NCBI GenBank assembly: GCA_050696075.1
Contig: JBOGUF010000218.1
Span: forward strand, 1 to 15,942
Origin: JBOGUF01 sp050696075
Lineage (GTDB): Bacteria; Chloroflexota; Chloroflexia; Thermomicrobiales; UBA6265
Direction of reading: 5' to 3'
DNA length: 15,942 nucleotides
Below are positions 6,735 through 13,125 of the stretch, one piece after another. Both the position numbers and the translations under genes were made by a program. Position 1 is the stretch's first letter. Each line of letters starts with the position of its first letter. The notes beneath the pieces were generated by a model that did no database searches, was not told the DNA's origin, and worked only from the letters and a program-made list of their open reading frames with translations.

Positions 6735-7859
6735 ATGACGCGAGCGGCGACGAATGGGCAACGGGCGGGAAACGCGGGCGCCTCCTTTTGGTCTGTGGTG
6801 CCCGCCGGCGGGTCGGGCACGCGCCTCTGGCCGCTGAGCCGTGCCGCACGCCCGAAGTTCCTCCTGCCGCTGCTCGGGGAGCGGTCGCTCTTGCAGCAGA
6901 CCTGGGAGCGGTTGATGCCGTTGACCGCGCCCGCGCGAACCTTCGTCGTCTGCGGCCCGGCCCACGCCGCCGCCATCGCCCGCCAACTCCCTGACTTGCC
7001 CGAGGGGAACCTGCTCGTCGAACCGTCGCCGCGCGGCTCCGGCCCGGCCATCGGCCTCGCTGCTGCCCTGATCGCCCGCCAGGACCCTGAGGCGGTGATG
7101 GGCAGCTTCGCCGCCGACCACGACGTGGCGGACGAGGCGGCCTTCTCCGCCGCCGTCTGCACCGCGACCGCCGCCGCCCACGAGGGCTGGCTGGTCACCA
7201 TCGGCCTGACGCCGACCCGGCCGGAGACCGGCTACGGCTACATTGAGCGCACCGACGACGAGCAGGCCCGCACCGCGGACGGCGTCGCCTATCGCGCCCT
7301 CTGCTTCCACGAGAAGCCGGACCTCGCGCGCGCCACCGAGTACGTCGCCTCCGGTCGCTTCCTTTGGAACGCGAGCATGTTCATCTGGCGCGCGCAAACG
7401 CTGCTCGACGAGATGCGGCGGCTGCAACCGGCGTTGCACGCCGGCATCATGGCGATCGCCGCCGCCTGGGGCACGCCGGCGCAGGAGCGCGTCACCGCCG
7501 ACGTTTGGTCCGGTCTGGCCGAGACGACGATCGACCAGGGGATCATGGAGCAGGCGGCGCGGGTGGCGGTCGTGCCGGCCGAGATGGGCTGGTCAGATAT
7601 CGGTGACTGGCACGGCCTGGGCGAGATGATCGCGCGGGACCACCTCGGCAACAGCGTCAAGGGCGACTTGGTCCAGTTCGAATCCCGCCACAGCGTCGTC
7701 TGGTCCGAAACCGGCCGCCTCGTCGCCCTCGTCGGGATGGAGCACACGGCCGTCGTCGACACCGAAGACGCCTTGTTGGTTGTGGACCGCCGCCGCGCCC
7801 AGGACGTCAAGCAGATCGTCGAGCAACTGCGGGCGATGCGGCGGACGGAGTTGAGTTGA
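6735..7859 (+). CDS. manC: Mannose-1-phosphate guanylyltransferase
   Basis: Makes GDP-mannose from mannose 1-phosphate and GTP for glycan synthesis in the cytosol. The 374-aa protein begins with a short polar leader and then the nucleotidyltransferase signature VPAGGSGTRLWPLSR (about residues 22-36), with the conserved lysine in RPKFLLPL (K41). Further family blocks are FHEKPD (about 195), FLWNASMFIWRAQ (about 210) and GWSDIGDWHGL (about 285). Length corresponds to the single-domain, Chloroflexota/Actinobacteria-like form, with no C-terminal isomerase domain; the isomerase activity is supplied by the divergent manA. The ATG at 6735 follows a purine-rich GAGGGAGCGCGGGGCG stretch. Expression is probably coordinated with manA through the shared upstream region carrying the palindrome at 6667-6688. 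Very GC-rich, like the host housekeeping genes. Confidence 0.93.
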   Translation: MTRAATNGQRAGNAGASFWSVVPAGGSGTRLWPLSRAARPKFLLPLLGERSLLQQTWERLMPLTAPARTFVVCGPAHAAAIARQLPDLPEGNLLVEPSPRGSGPAIGLAAALIARQDPEAVMGSFAADHDVADEAAFSAAVCTATAAAHEGWLVTIGLTPTRPETGYGYIERTDDEQARTADGVAYRALCFHEKPDLARATEYVASGRFLWNASMFIWRAQTLLDEMRRLQPALHAGIMAIAAAWGTPAQERVTADVWSGLAETTIDQGIMEQAARVAVVPAEMGWSDIGDWHGLGEMIARDHLGNSVKGDLVQFESRHSVVWSETGRLVALVGMEHTAVVDTEDALLVVDRRRAQDVKQIVEQLRAMRRTELS

Positions 7860-7927
7860 ATGCTGGGTGTTTGGGGGCTAGATCTCGTCACTTCGAGCAA
7901 CGCGAGGAATCACGCCCGTGTCTCCGC

Positions 7928-7956
7928 TTGCCCCAGGCACGTTGACTCTCTAATAT
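7928..7956 (+). promoter_or_regulatory. Candidate sigma70-type promoter for the PIN module
   Basis: TTGCCC (7928-7933) and TAATAT (7951-7956) are separated by 17 bp, each matching the consensus at four of six positions. It would start transcription about 33 bases before the ATG at 7996. A better -35 hexamer, TTGACT (7942-7947), has no good -10 at proper spacing. Weak but well placed. Confidence 0.35.
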
Positions 7957-7995
7957 GGGATCCGAGTACTCTGGCCGTCCTCGAGGAGTTGGCGC

Positions 7996-8235
7996 ATGGC
8001 AATTGAGGTAGAACGCCCACCACGTCCGGCATCGCTAGAACGGGTCCTCGCCGCGCACCGTGAAGAAGCGGAGCGGCTTCGTGAGGAATTAGGCGATCCG
8101 GCGGAGGCCCTTGCGTCGTTTGTGCGTGAGCAATACGACCCAGCGGCGCTGGAAGACGTTGCTCGCGACATGCGAGAAGGCGCCAGTTTCTGGCACGATG
8201 ACGATGTGGCCTGGGATGCCTGGTCAACTCGATGA
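7996..8235 (+). CDS. Small charged protein, possible antitoxin to the PIN protein
   Basis: A 79-aa protein of no family I recognise. It is strongly charged and mainly helical: a proline-containing N-terminus (VERPPRPASLERVLAAH), a central charged helix REEAERLREELGDP, and an acidic, tryptophan-bearing C-terminus with FWHDDDVAWDAW. No ribbon-helix-helix or AbrB-type DNA-binding motif is obvious, which is unusual for a VapB. The ATG at 7996 has a GAGGAG Shine-Dalgarno seven bases upstream. Its end overlaps the start of the PIN gene by 20 bp, so the two are coupled. By position and size it is the likely antitoxin, in which case the C-terminal acidic/aromatic segment could cap the PIN active site. 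That assignment rests on layout only. Confidence 0.65.
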   Translation: MAIEVERPPRPASLERVLAAHREEAERLREELGDPAEALASFVREQYDPAALEDVARDMREGASFWHDDDVAWDAWSTR

Positions 8236-8818
8236 TCTCTCTCGACCAGGCGCGCTGCTGCCGGATCCGATCATTGTCGACTCCAACGTGGTCGTCACGT
8301 ACTTAGCGGCCGCGTCTTCAGGCCAGAATCGTACAGAACTCGTGCGTGCCCAAGCGCTTTTTCACACGATCCGCAATACGAGGCAACAAGCCATTCTGAC
8401 TCCCACCGCCTACAGTGAAGTCATCCACGCGGATATCAAGCTGACGTACCAGCGCGAACGCGCGGCCCACCTGTCCTCCCTGACAGCCCACTATGGCAGA
8501 ACAGGCGGGTTCTCCTGGCTCGATCTGTATAAGCTGGATCCCAGCATTCTTCGTCGGCGGGCCGTCGACTTTGAGCGGCTACGGTTGCGCTTGATCGCCA
8601 GCAACCTTGTGCTCCTCAGTCCAGAAGACCTGGGGCCGATCCCGTCAGGTCGGCGTTACGATGAGGAACTGCTCGATCTGGTTTGTCGTTACGGCCTTGA
8701 TATGAGCGACGCAACCATTCAGATGGAGGCGGTCCGCGTCGGCGTTTTCGAGATCGTCAGCTTCGACCGCGACATGCGACGGGCGCTGGCAGACTTCGAC
8801 GTCTACGCCTGGCTATAG
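8216..8818 (+). CDS. PIN-domain protein, probable ribonuclease toxin
   Basis: Predicted Mg-dependent ribonuclease (200 aa) of the PIN superfamily. The four acidic positions of the active site are present: D22 in IIVDSNVVV, E68 in TAYSEVIHADI, D165 in MSDATIQMEA and D184/D186 in SFDRDM. It is longer than a typical VapC (about 130-150 aa); the extra residues lie in a central helical insertion with a WLDLYKLDPSILRRRAVDF segment, so it is closer to the larger bacterial PIN proteins. The frame is open upstream to 8111, but the ATG at 8216 fits best: the PIN core begins about 18 residues after it and it overlaps the preceding gene by 20 bp. ATG 8204 is an alternative. The pairing with a small upstream gene implies a toxin-antitoxin unit; a role in regulated RNA processing is possible instead. 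Confidence 0.78.
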   Translation: MPGQLDDLSRPGALLPDPIIVDSNVVVTYLAAASSGQNRTELVRAQALFHTIRNTRQQAILTPTAYSEVIHADIKLTYQRERAAHLSSLTAHYGRTGGFSWLDLYKLDPSILRRRAVDFERLRLRLIASNLVLLSPEDLGPIPSGRRYDEELLDLVCRYGLDMSDATIQMEAVRVGVFEIVSFDRDMRRALADFDVYAWL

Positions 8819-8892
8819 GTGGATGGAAGCCAGCGCCGGTGGCACGTCGAGGAGCCCCCCTGGGTATCACGGTTGCACGGGGAGACCGCTGA

Positions 8893-9684
8893 CTAGCGCA
8901 TGGAGTTGCATTGGTCGCTCGGCAGCCGAAACTCGGCCAGCAGGCCGTAATGATCCGAGGCGTAGAGGAGCGGATCACGGGGGTCGGGCTGATCGAACGT
9001 CAGGCGGCATTCGGTCACGGACAGATCCGATGTGTGCCAGAGATAGTCGAGGGTATGGATCGGCACAAGCGCGCGGTTCCGCTTTGCGCCAAAGGGCGTG
9101 GGAACGGTGCCGACCGGCTCGTGGCTGTGAATGGTGACGTGCGCGGAGCGAAGCGTGGCGCGAAGGAGGCCGATCTCGTCGCTCTCGGGTCTGGCGTTCA
9201 GGTCACCACCGAAGACGATGCCTCCGGCACCCTCGTGCGATTCCATCCACGGCAGAAGCAGCCGAATCTGCTCCAGACGGCGATCCGAGGAATAGGGATC
9301 GAGATGCATGTTGTAGAGATCGACCGCCCGGTCGCCAATCGTGACCCGGATTCGCTGGCAGAATGCCTCGGCATCCGGGAAGCGGAGCTCGTCGCGTTCC
9401 AGCAGCGGAAACCGCGAGAGGATTGCCAGGGCTTCTTGCCAGCCATGCGGCGTGATCAAAGGCGTGATGTGCGCCGCGAAGGGAAATGCCAGGTTCGATG
9501 TCAATAACGCGGCCAGTTCGCTTGCCTGCTCGTTCGGCCAGGCGACTTCCTGCAACAAGACGATGTCGGGACGCAACGCGCGCAGGCCCGCGGCAACAAG
9601 CGGGGCGCGGTCGGGCCAACTCTGCGCCAGCGGGTCATACAGGATGTTGAGCGTCACGACGTGGAACGACCGCGGTTGATCCAT
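8893..9684 (-). CDS. Endonuclease/exonuclease/phosphatase-family hydrolase
   Basis: Metal-dependent phosphoesterase of the EEP (exonuclease III/DNase I-like) superfamily, 263 aa. Catalytic landmarks run in order: N13 in VVTLNILYD, E46 in VLLQEVAW, a stretch with LYNMHLDPYSSDRR, GGDLNARPES, HTLDYLW, and the terminal SDHYGL with D244 and H245. No signal peptide or membrane segment is seen, so it should act in the cytosol. Substrate cannot be told; members include DNA nucleases, sphingomyelinase-like and inositol-phosphate phosphatases. The start at 9684 has GAGGAA five bases upstream; the frame stays open to 9942, but that extension crosses the REP-like inverted repeats and is not credible. It is convergent with the PIN gene, ending 74 bp from it, and lies downstream of proS on the same strand. 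Confidence 0.85.
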   Translation of the reverse strand: MDQPRSFHVVTLNILYDPLAQSWPDRAPLVAAGLRALRPDIVLLQEVAWPNEQASELAALLTSNLAFPFAAHITPLITPHGWQEALAILSRFPLLERDELRFPDAEAFCQRIRVTIGDRAVDLYNMHLDPYSSDRRLEQIRLLLPWMESHEGAGGIVFGGDLNARPESDEIGLLRATLRSAHVTIHSHEPVGTVPTPFGAKRNRALVPIHTLDYLWHTSDLSVTECRLTFDQPDPRDPLLYASDHYGLLAEFRLPSDQCNSMR

Positions 9685-9801
9685 GCGCTTCCTCATCGGC
9701 TTGAATGGCGTCGTCGAGTTTCGGGCAGCGCCCAACCGCGAGATGGGTCGGTTCGCGAGATCGTAAGCGATGTGGTCAGGATGAGCGGTGTCCTTGGCCT
9801 C

Positions 9802-9824
9802 GCCCGGAGCTAAAGACTCCGGGC
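9802..9824. repeat. GC-rich 8-bp inverted repeat
   Basis: Arms GCCCGGAG and CTCCGGGC enclose the 7-base loop CTAAAGA. It lies 11 bp before the larger inverted repeat at 9835-9894. The pair looks like one REP/BIME-type unit. There is no following U-run, so it is not a canonical intrinsic terminator, but it may halt or protect the proS transcript. Confidence 0.8.
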
Positions 9825-9834
9825 TGACCCAGCT

Positions 9835-9894
9835 AACCCGGCTGAAGCCGGCTGAATGGACGCGGCTTTTCTTCCAGCCGGCTTCAGCCGGGTT
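9835..9894. repeat. Perfect 20-bp inverted repeat, REP-like
   Basis: AACCCGGCTGAAGCCGGCTG (9835-9854) has its exact reverse complement at 9875-9894, with a 20-base spacer. Each arm is itself nearly palindromic (CCGGCT.GA.AGCCGG), so several alternative hairpins can form. The repeat lies in the gap between proS and the EEP gene. Structure and placement resemble dispersed REP-like elements, but only a genome search could show that it recurs. Confidence 0.85.
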
Positions 9895-9969
9895 CGTTGG
9901 ATGAGCGCGGGGATTGATCGCCGCCCGTTGAATGCCGTCCATCCACGCGCTGAAGTTGGCCGCGATGCC

Positions 9970-11418
9970 TCAATACGCCCGCGCGAACACCACTCGCCGC
10001 GCGCTCGATCGCCCACAGACGATGCACGCCCCCGCTTCCTCCGGCTGCTCCAACGGGATGCAGCGGATCGTCGCTTTCGTTTCCGCCTTGACCTTGGCTT
10101 CGCAGGCAACGTCGCCGCACCAATGGGCGAGGGACCAACCGGCGTTATCGGCGGCGCGCTTGGCCAGTTCGTCGTAGCGCTCGACCGCGGCGGTGTGGTC
10201 AGTGAGCATCCGCCGCGCGGCCGCGAAAAGATCCGCCTGAATCGCCGGCAGCAAGTCCGCGACGACCACCGCGAGGTTCGCGAACGGCACAGCTAGCTTC
10301 TCGCGGGTGTCGCGGCGGACGAGGACGCACTGGTCGGCGTCGAGGTCGCGCGGGCCAATCTCCAACCGCAACGGCACGCCCCTCAGCTCCCACTCGTTGA
10401 ACTTAAAGCCCGGCGTGCGGTCCTCCCGCCAGTCGACGCGGACGCGAGCGACCGGCTCCAGGCGGTCCTGAATCCGCGCCACCGCCGCCTCGATGTCGGC
10501 ATTGTCCGCCTTCCCTCGGAGGATCGGCACGACGATCACCTGCACCGGCGCCACCGTCGGCGGCAGCTTCAGCCCCGCGTCGTCGCCGTGGACCATCACG
10601 ACCGCGCCCACGGTGCGGGTGCTCAGCCCAAAGGACGTGGTGTGGGCGTACTTCCGCGCGCCGTCGCGGTCGAGGAACTCGATGCCGAAGACGCGGCCGA
10701 AGTGATCCGCCAGGTTGTGCGACGTTCCCGCTTGCAGCGCCCAGTACTTCCCTCCCATCATTGCCTCGGCCGTGTAGGTGCGGTATGCCCCGGCGAACTT
10801 CTCGGCCTCCGTCTTGAGCCCCGTGACGACCGGAACCGCCAGGTCTTCCTCGATGAAGCGGCGGTAAACCTCCAACATTTGCCGGGTCCGCTCGTCCGCC
10901 TCTTTTTGCGTCGCGTGGCAGGTGTGCCCCTCCTGCCAGAAGAACTCGAGTGTCCGCAGGAAGGCGCGCGGCCTCTCCTCCCAGCGGACGACGTTGCCCC
11001 ACTGGTTGATCAGGAGTGGCAGGTTGCGGTAGCTCTGCACCCATTTGGCGAACATGGCGGAGACGATCGCCTCGGAACTCGGCCGCACCGCCAGCGGCTC
11101 ATCGAGTTCCGTGTTGCCGCCACGCGTCACCCAGGCGACCTCCGGCGCAAACCCCGCGATGTGCTCCGCCTCCCGCGCGAAGAGCGATTGCGGGATAAAG
11201 AGCGGAAAGGAGGCGTTCTCCACCCCGGTTGCCTTGATTCGCGCGTCGAGCCGGTCGACCATCCGCTCCCACAACCCGAATCCGTACGGCCGGATCACCT
11301 TGCAGCCGCGCACCGGCGCGTCGTCCGCCAACTCCGCCTTCCGCACCACCTCGACGTACCAGCGGTCGAAGTCGTCGGCCTGATCGATCAGGTCCTCAAC
11401 GTATGCAACCTCTGCCAT
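9970..11418 (-). CDS. proS: Prolyl-tRNA synthetase, archaeal/eukaryal type (type 3)
   Basis: Class II aminoacyl-tRNA synthetase (482 aa) that charges tRNA-Pro. Motif 1 region (ENASFPLFIPQSLF), motif 2 (VRWEERPRAFLRTLEFFWQEGHT) and motif 3 (around GLSTRTVGAVVMVHGDD) are all visible, followed by the anticodon-binding domain (VQVIVVPILRGK onwards). There is no bacterial-type INS editing insertion. The C-terminus has the zinc module: CGDVAC then CIVC, matching the four cysteines of Thermus ProRS, and the chain ends in tyrosine, as in that enzyme, where the terminal carboxylate enters the active site. The start at 11418 has GGGAG seven bases upstream; the open frame extends to 11526 through heptamer repeats and is not real coding. 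It is the only tRNA synthetase in the window. Confidence 0.95.
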   Translation of the reverse strand: MAEVAYVEDLIDQADDFDRWYVEVVRKAELADDAPVRGCKVIRPYGFGLWERMVDRLDARIKATGVENASFPLFIPQSLFAREAEHIAGFAPEVAWVTRGGNTELDEPLAVRPSSEAIVSAMFAKWVQSYRNLPLLINQWGNVVRWEERPRAFLRTLEFFWQEGHTCHATQKEADERTRQMLEVYRRFIEEDLAVPVVTGLKTEAEKFAGAYRTYTAEAMMGGKYWALQAGTSHNLADHFGRVFGIEFLDRDGARKYAHTTSFGLSTRTVGAVVMVHGDDAGLKLPPTVAPVQVIVVPILRGKADNADIEAAVARIQDRLEPVARVRVDWREDRTPGFKFNEWELRGVPLRLEIGPRDLDADQCVLVRRDTREKLAVPFANLAVVVADLLPAIQADLFAAARRMLTDHTAAVERYDELAKRAADNAGWSLAHWCGDVACEAKVKAETKATIRCIPLEQPEEAGACIVCGRSSARRVVFARAY

Positions 11419-11454
11419 GACAGGCTCCCTCACACACCGAGCAGCCCAGCCCCA

Positions 11455-11496
11455 TGCTGACGGCTGAAAACTGAGAGCTGAAAGCTGAAAGCTGAA
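11455..11496. repeat. Heptamer tandem array, AGCTGAA type
   Basis: Six consecutive 7-mers can be laid out: TGCTGAC, GGCTGAA, AACTGAG, then three identical AGCTGAA. It lies in the 5' leader of proS. The style matches short tandemly repeated repetitive (STRR) heptamers of some bacterial genomes. A different heptamer array of the same purine-rich style is at 13057-13084. Confidence 0.85.
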
Positions 11497-11500
11497 ATCG

Positions 11501-11532
11501 CAGGGAGATGACGCGAAGGCGGTCACTCCCTG
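11501..11532 (-). other. Long hairpin in the proS leader
   Basis: On the minus strand, CAGGGAG-TGAC-GC pairs with GC-GTCA-CTCCCTG around a CTTC tetraloop, giving 13 pairs with two single-base bulges. It lies 83 bases upstream of the proS ATG. The following transcript is moderately U-rich (CGATTTCAGCTTTC) but lacks a true U-tract, so attenuation is only a possibility. Confidence 0.5.
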
Positions 11533-11610
11533 CCGGGAGGCATGGGGAGGCCACCGGCGCCCGGCCCAACCACGGCGGCAGGCACTCGGGCGGCGAGGAG
11601 GAGGTGCGAC

Positions 11611-11671
11611 TGGCGGTCGATTGTCGTCGTCATGGGATGACCAGTTCGTCGCGGTTCGGTATCGACCGCCA
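11611..11671. repeat. 11-bp perfect inverted repeat with internal stem
   Basis: TGGCGGTCGAT (11611-11621) and ATCGACCGCCA (11661-11671) are exact reverse complements around a 39-base interval, which itself contains the hairpin GTCAT-GGG-ATGAC (11629-11641). This could be a structured part of the proS leader RNA. ACCGCG occurs between the arms on the minus strand, but not in the order a T-box requires. Confidence 0.6.
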
Positions 11672-11782
11672 CAAGGATAGCGCAGCCCTGGCAGTTCAGG
11701 GACCTGTCCCTACCGCTGGTTCTCCAAGGTCCCGATCGAGTCGGGCAGGTCCGCCAGGTTGGCGACGCGCAGGTCCGGTTCG

Positions 11783-11803
11783 AAGCGTTTGCGTCAGACG
11801 CTT
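11783..11803. other. Hairpin upstream of livK
   Basis: AAGCGTTTG and CAGACGCTT pair over nine positions (one G-U) around the loop CGT. It overlaps the hexamer TTGACC (11802-11807), which resembles a -35 element though a well-spaced -10 was not found (TATACT at 11818-11823 is 10 bp away). It may be an operator or a leftover palindrome. Confidence 0.35.
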
Positions 11804-11837
11804 GACCAATGGCGATCTATACTGTAGTTTCTGATCT

Positions 11838-11852
11838 AGATAACGATTATCT
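11838..11852. promoter_or_regulatory. Operator-like palindrome before livK
   Basis: AGATAA and TTATCT flank the 3-base centre CGA, a perfect 15-bp dyad in an AT-rich island, 41 bp upstream of the livK ATG. It lies just after the likely promoter zone (TATACT at 11818), a typical place for a repressor to bind. Regulation of the transporter by amino-acid supply would be a natural reading but cannot be shown here. Confidence 0.45.
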
Positions 11853-11893
11853 GCCGCGCCCGTGATCGCTGACGTCGAGAAGGAGCAAGGGAA

Positions 11894-13054
11894 ATGACCG
11901 CAATGACCGCGAGCAGCACGCGTCGTCGTTTTGTGAAGGGTTTGGCCGCCATACCGGCCGCCGGGGCGGTGCTGGCAACCGGATATCCAGCCGTGATCCG
12001 GCGGGCGAGCGCGCAGGAGACCGTGCGCTTCGGCGTCTCCGGGCCGTTCAGCGGCAACAACGCCGAGTACGGCCGGATCTGGCAGAAGGCGATGGACCTG
12101 GCCGTCGAGGAGATCAACGGCGCCGGCGGGGTGCAGGGTCGCCAGGTCGAGTTGCAGTACGAGGACACCCAGTCCGACCCCAAGCAGTCGGTGCCGGTGG
12201 CCCAGAAGTTCGTCAACGACGACAGCATTCTCGCCGAACTCGGCGACTTCGCCAGCCCAGCCTCGATGGCCGCCTCCCCGATCTACGAACGGGGCGGACT
12301 CGTCCAGTTCGGCTTCACCAACTCGCACCCCGACTTCACCAAGGGGGGCGAGTTCATGTTCAGCACCACCCTCTCCCAGGAGCAGGATGCCGCCTTCCTT
12401 GCCCAAACCGCCTTTGAGCGTCTCGGTCAGAAGCAGGCGGTCCTCTACCGCAACACCGACTGGGGCAAGGTCACCTCCGATCTCTACGTCGCCAAGATCG
12501 AGGAGCTCGACGGTGAGATCGTCACCATCGACAACTACCTGGAGACGGAGCGCGACTTCCGCAGCATCCTGGCGAAGGTGCGCGACGCCGAGCCGGAAGT
12601 CCTCGTCTTCATCGCCTACTACACCGATGGCGCGCTCCTGGTGCAGCAGGCGCAGGATGTCGGGATCGAGGCCGGGATTGTCGCCAACGGCGCCTGCTAC
12701 TCGCCGCAGTTCCTCGAGCTCGGCGGCGAGGCGACCGAGGGCGTCCTCCTGACGACTCTCTTCTTCCCCGAAGACCCACGACCGGAGGTCCAGCAGTTCG
12801 TCACCGCCTACCGGGAGAAGTACGACGAGACGGCCGATTCTTTCGCCGCGCTCGCCTACGACGGCGTCAAGATCCTGGCTTGGGCTGCCGGCGAAGGCGA
12901 CTTCGAGCGCGACGGCATCCGCGAGGCGCTCGCCAACGCCACCGAGATCCCGAGCGTCGTCCACGGCTCCTTCACCTTCAATGAGGATCGCCGCGTCGAA
13001 GGCGCCGCAATGGTGCCGCTGGTGGTCCAGGACGGCGCGTTCGCTCTGGCGTAA
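11894..13054 (+). CDS. Branched-chain amino acid-type ABC substrate-binding protein (Tat-exported)
   Basis: Extracytoplasmic solute receptor (386 aa) of the LivK/amide-binding family, which delivers ligand to the permease encoded next. The N-terminus is a twin-arginine signal: STRRRFVKG at residues 8-16, a hydrophobic stretch rich in alanine, and a probable cleavage after ASA at residue 40 (ASA|QE). The mature protein starts with VRFGVSGPFSG and shows family blocks: AVEEINGAGGVQGRQVEL, LGDFASPASMAA, and WGKVTSDLY in the second lobe. There is no lipobox cysteine. Start at 11894 follows GAGAAGGAG at eight bases; an in-frame ATG at 11903 is a minor alternative. The ligand could be a branched-chain amino acid, an amide, urea or an aromatic compound; the family is broad. 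It leads the operon with livHM and livG. Confidence 0.9.
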   Translation: MTAMTASSTRRRFVKGLAAIPAAGAVLATGYPAVIRRASAQETVRFGVSGPFSGNNAEYGRIWQKAMDLAVEEINGAGGVQGRQVELQYEDTQSDPKQSVPVAQKFVNDDSILAELGDFASPASMAASPIYERGGLVQFGFTNSHPDFTKGGEFMFSTTLSQEQDAAFLAQTAFERLGQKQAVLYRNTDWGKVTSDLYVAKIEELDGEIVTIDNYLETERDFRSILAKVRDAEPEVLVFIAYYTDGALLVQQAQDVGIEAGIVANGACYSPQFLELGGEATEGVLLTTLFFPEDPRPEVQQFVTAYREKYDETADSFAALAYDGVKILAWAAGEGDFERDGIREALANATEIPSVVHGSFTFNEDRRVEGAAMVPLVVQDGAFALA

Positions 13055-13056
13055 CG

Positions 13057-13084
13057 AGGCGGGAGGCGGAAAGCGGAAGGCGGC
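13057..13084. repeat. Heptamer tandem array, AGGCGGA type
   Basis: Four successive 7-mers, AGGCGGG, AGGCGGA, AAGCGGA and AGGCGGC, lie directly after the livK stop in the livK-livHM spacer. The array is purine-rich and similar in style to that at 11455-11496, although the unit differs. It may insulate or adjust the relative expression of the abundant receptor and the permease. Confidence 0.8.
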
Positions 13085-13125
13085 GAGACGACGACGCATC
13101 CGCCTTTCGCCCAAGGGATCGTTTC

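Larger units (their letters stand above)
11419..11893. other. Non-coding region between divergent proS and livK
   Basis: This 475-bp gap has no convincing gene. From the proS side it holds the heptamer array (11455-11496), a bulged hairpin (11501-11532), an inverted repeat with 11-bp arms (11611-11671), a small palindrome AGGGAC-CT-GTCCCT (11698-11711), a short minus-strand stretch resembling a leucine-rich repeat (11710-11793), a hairpin with 9-bp arms (11783-11803) and the palindrome before livK (11838-11852). No T-box consensus in correct order was found for proS. Confidence 0.7.

Noticed and set aside
6519..7439. Upstream extension of the manA open frame, including Gly-Ile-His repeats
   Set aside because: It is antisense to manC, runs through the tandem repeat, and lies upstream of a very strong manA ribosome-binding site.
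11419..11671. Possible T-box riboswitch for proS (ACCGCG in a structured leader)
   Set aside because: ACCGCG is present on the minus strand, but the UGGN bulge sequence does not precede it in the canonical order and no Stem I features are recognisable.
11696..13114. Long minus-strand open frame opposite livK
   Set aside because: No family features; livK on the other strand has a signal peptide, a Shine-Dalgarno and conserved blocks.
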